From an uncultured Flavobacteriales bacterium (lineage in GTDB: Bacteria; Bacteroidota; Bacteroidia; Flavobacteriales_D; Sanyastnellaceae): a stretch of 8,563 nucleotides of DNA. The notes beneath the pieces are model-generated. The model was not told the DNA's origin, ran no database searches, and saw nothing but the letters and a program-made list of their open reading frames with translations. The stretch lies in assembly GCA_938003665.1 (NCBI GenBank), contig CALKYI010000078.1, positions 1 to 8,563 of the forward strand, written 5' to 3'. Shown here piece after piece: positions 6,350-8,563 of the stretch; the stretch's first letter is position 1, and every line of letters begins with the position of its first letter. Position numbers and translations under genes: made by a program.

Positions 6350-8307
6350 ATACTTTTCGCCGATTCCATTGCTGTTTTGTCATTTCATTGGTCCTGTTGG
6401 TCCCGAGCTTGCTCCAAGGGCAGGTCGTGTGGACCGACCCCGCCTTCCCTACCATTGACGATCAAGTCACCCTTTACTACAACAGTGCCCTGGGGAACGG
6501 TGAATTGCAAGGCGTCATTCCCGTCTACATCCACACCGGGGTGATCACGAGCAATTCGAGCGGACCCAGCGATTGGCAAAACGTGCAGACCGCCTGGGGG
6601 ACGTCCGATCCATTGGCCCTGTTGAACCCGGAAGGCAATGGCATCCACACCTTTGATTTCAATGGGTTGACGATTAGTGAATACTACCAACTCGACGAAG
6701 GCGAAACCGTTGAAAGTTTGGCCATGGTCTTCCGAAACAGCAGCGGCACATTGGTGGGGCGAAATGCAGACGGTTCTGACATCTTTTACGAAGTCAGTAG
6801 CGGATCGTTCAGCACATCGTTGCAGACTCCGGAAAACGGGTACGCGGTACTCGAACTCGGGGACACCTATACCATCCTCGGTCAAGCGAGCGAATCCTGC
6901 GAACTCAGCTTGGAAATCAACGGAGAGGTAGTCACCACCGTGACGGGCACGTCCCTGTCGTACGATTTCGAAGCCAACGATGCCGGACAATTCAACATCG
7001 CCTTAGTAGGCACGACCGATGCGGGTTCCGCGTCGGATGAAGCCAGCATTGCCGTGTTGCCAGATTCCCCCATTACCGGGTGGCCACCCGCAGGTTCGGA
7101 GGACGGAATTCACTACCCGTCGACTACAAGCACCTTCTTGCAGCTCCACGCACCGGGCAAGGAATTTGTTTTCGTGGTGGGTGACTTCAATGATTGGGAG
7201 TTGAGTTTCGATTACCTCATGACCCAAACGCCCGACGGCAACAAACACTGGATTGAAATTGACGGCCTTGAAGCCGGCACCGAATACCGCTTCCACTACC
7301 ACATTATGCCAGACGACATGCGCGTGGCAGATCCGTATACCGAAGTGGTACTCGACCCGTGGAACGACCAATGGATTTCCGAGGAGACGTATCCCAACAT
7401 GCCCGCGTTCCCCAACATGCTGACGGAGAACACACCGGTCTCCGTCCTTCAACCCGGGGCACCTGCATTTGATTGGACCGATCAGGACTTTGAACGGCCT
7501 GCCAAAAGCTCACTCGTGATTTACGAATTGCTGGTGCGAGATTTCACGGACGAGCGCAACTACCAGACCATTCTTGACACACTGGATTACCTCGATCGAT
7601 TGGGCATCAATGCGATCGAATTCATGCCCGTCAATGAATTCAACGGCAACGACAGCTGGGGATACAACCCCACCTTCTACCTGGCCCTCGACAAGGCTTA
7701 CGGCGACAAATCAGCCTTCAAGGAATTGGTCAATGCTTGCCACGAACGCGGCATTGCTGTGCTACTCGACGTGGTACTCAACCATGCCGATTATCCCAAC
7801 CCGTTCTTGAAAATGTACTGGAACGCTTCGTCATTCCAACCTGCAGCGAACAACCCTTGGTTCAACGAGGTGTCACCGAGCCCGGAAACGTGGTTCTTCG
7901 ATTGGAACCACGACAGCCCCGCCACGAAGTACTTCATGAAACGGGCATTGAAGTACTGGGTAGACGAATACCACATCGACGGGTACCGCCTCGACTTTTC
8001 GAAGGGTATGACCCAAACGCCTGGCAACGTATGGGGCTACGACCAAGCCCGCATCAATTTGCTCAACGAGTACGCCAACCACCTCTGGCAAGATGAGTCC
8101 GACATTTACATGATTTTGGAACACTGGGTGGACCTATCCGAAAACCAAACCTTGGTCAATGACGGATTCATGGTGTGGGCAAATGTGACGCATGATTACA
8201 ATGAAGCGTCCATGGGCTATCCATCGGATTTCGGCTGGGCGAGTTACCAAAACCAAAGCATGTCCAACCCCGGAGTCATCTCCTACCCAGAGAGCCACGA
8301 CGAATAG
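6346..8307 (+). CDS. Secreted GH13 alpha-amylase-family protein, interrupted by in-frame TAG
   Basis: This predicted extracellular alpha-glucan hydrolase is 653 aa up to the stop. A signal peptide covers residues 1-26. Residues 27-150 form a beta-sandwich of a kind seen at the start of Bacteroidota amylases (family not firmly placed). Residues 155-240 look Ig-like, and 260-340 resemble CBM48, with FVFVVGDFNDW. The catalytic barrel starts near 388 (SSLVIYELLVRDF). GH13 region I is DVVLNH (475-480), region II GYRLDF with nucleophile Asp550, region III ILEHW with acid/base Glu592, and region IV ESHDE with Asp652. TAG then ends the frame where relatives usually have Glu (SHDEERLM). The truncated product would lack the end of the barrel, domain C and any C-terminal sorting domain, so it is probably inactive or not exported unless the stop is an error. 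The start ATG overlaps the CotH gene stop as ATGA. Exact specificity (amylase, maltogenic or debranching) cannot be fixed. Confidence 0.88.
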   Translation: MNTFRRFHCCFVISLVLLVPSLLQGQVVWTDPAFPTIDDQVTLYYNSALGNGELQGVIPVYIHTGVITSNSSGPSDWQNVQTAWGTSDPLALLNPEGNGIHTFDFNGLTISEYYQLDEGETVESLAMVFRNSSGTLVGRNADGSDIFYEVSSGSFSTSLQTPENGYAVLELGDTYTILGQASESCELSLEINGEVVTTVTGTSLSYDFEANDAGQFNIALVGTTDAGSASDEASIAVLPDSPITGWPPAGSEDGIHYPSTTSTFLQLHAPGKEFVFVVGDFNDWELSFDYLMTQTPDGNKHWIEIDGLEAGTEYRFHYHIMPDDMRVADPYTEVVLDPWNDQWISEETYPNMPAFPNMLTENTPVSVLQPGAPAFDWTDQDFERPAKSSLVIYELLVRDFTDERNYQTILDTLDYLDRLGINAIEFMPVNEFNGNDSWGYNPTFYLALDKAYGDKSAFKELVNACHERGIAVLLDVVLNHADYPNPFLKMYWNASSFQPAANNPWFNEVSPSPETWFFDWNHDSPATKYFMKRALKYWVDEYHIDGYRLDFSKGMTQTPGNVWGYDQARINLLNEYANHLWQDESDIYMILEHWVDLSENQTLVNDGFMVWANVTHDYNEASMGYPSDFGWASYQNQSMSNPGVISYPESHDE

Positions 8308-8563
8308 CGGTTGATGTTCAAGGCCCTGCAATACGGCAACGGCGAGGGATCGTACCAAGTCACCGACCTCAACACAGCCCTGGCGCGCCAGGAAGCCATT
8401 CAATGCTTTAACATTCTATTACCCGGACCAAAAATGCTCTGGCAATTCGAAGAATTGGGTTACGATTACAGCATCAACACGTGCAGCGATGGTGTGACCA
8501 TCAGCGAAAACTGCCGAACAGAAGCCAAGCCGGTGCGTTGGGATTACCGAGACAACCCCAACC
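8308..8563 (+). pseudogene. In-frame continuation of the GH13 gene after the TAG (runs off the window)
   Basis: The frame that ends at the TAG stays open for 85 more codons to the window edge and keeps clear GH13 similarity. It begins RLMFKALQYGNG, continues through DLNTALARQEA, LLPGPKMLWQFEELGYDYS and ENCRTEAKPVRWDY, and ends DNPN. These segments are typical of the last barrel strands and the approach to domain C in Bacteroidota T9SS-linked amylases. There is no frameshift and no second stop. It has no plausible independent start (first ATG 8314, inside conserved sequence), so it is the 3' part of the same gene, not a separate one. If the TAG is a base-call error, this joins 6346-8307 as one intact CDS. 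Confidence 0.85.

Noticed and set aside
6385..6990. A 201-codon open frame on the minus strand opposite the amylase N-terminus
   Set aside because: The plus-strand frame has a signal peptide and coherent domains. The antisense translation shows no domain, no signal and no supporting context.
8305..8307. TAG read as a sense codon through an alternative genetic code
   Set aside because: All other genes are full length under the standard code and none needs TAG readthrough. One isolated TAG at an expected Glu position fits a point mutation or base-call error better.
8314..8563. A separate gene starting at the ATG at 8314
   Set aside because: That ATG encodes the Met of the conserved RLMFKALQYGN segment of the interrupted GH13 gene, so it is not an independent start.

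Overview
The window looks like chromosomal DNA of a Bacteroidota, most likely a member of the Flavobacteriales with moderate GC. The clues are a C-terminal type IX secretion sorting domain on a secreted protein, a TAnnTTTG-type -7 promoter element, little or no Shine-Dalgarno signal in front of most genes, and Bacteroidota-like versions of the glycolytic enzymes. No RNA genes, CRISPR arrays, insertion sequences or prophage genes were seen.

The layout is two divergent gene clusters around a 134-bp intergenic region (3224-3357). The left cluster reads on the minus strand, in the order pfkA (2252-3223), gapA (1246-2229), a BadF-type sugar kinase (363-1223) and pgmB (1-359, cut by the window edge). 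The gaps are 22, 22 and 3 bp, so this is almost certainly one operon. Its products are phosphofructokinase, glyceraldehyde-3-phosphate dehydrogenase, a glucokinase/GlcNAc-kinase-like enzyme and beta-phosphoglucomutase.

The right cluster reads on the plus strand: a Nudix-domain/winged-helix regulator of the NrtR/AraR kind (3358-4071), a secreted CotH-kinase/lamin-tail protein with a type IX sorting domain (4064-6349), and a secreted GH13 alpha-amylase-family protein (6346 to the right edge). Consecutive genes overlap by 8 and 4 bp, which implies translational coupling.

Together the locus suggests a path from extracellular starch to glycolysis. A secreted GH13 enzyme cuts alpha-glucan. Maltose-type products could be phosphorolysed, probably by a maltose phosphorylase outside the window, to beta-glucose-1-phosphate and glucose. 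PgmB and the BadF-type kinase would convert these to glucose-6-phosphate, and PfkA and GapA carry the flux on. The Nudix regulator lies between the two halves, and the shared intergenic region holds a perfect 6-7-6 inverted repeat that could be its operator.

Two sequence anomalies stand out. The GH13 gene has an in-frame TAG at 8305-8307, immediately after catalytic region IV, and clear homologous coding sequence continues in the same frame to the window edge. This is a nonsense mutation or a base-call error. PfkA has Asn103 where the family normally has the magnesium-ATP-binding Asp of the GGDG motif.
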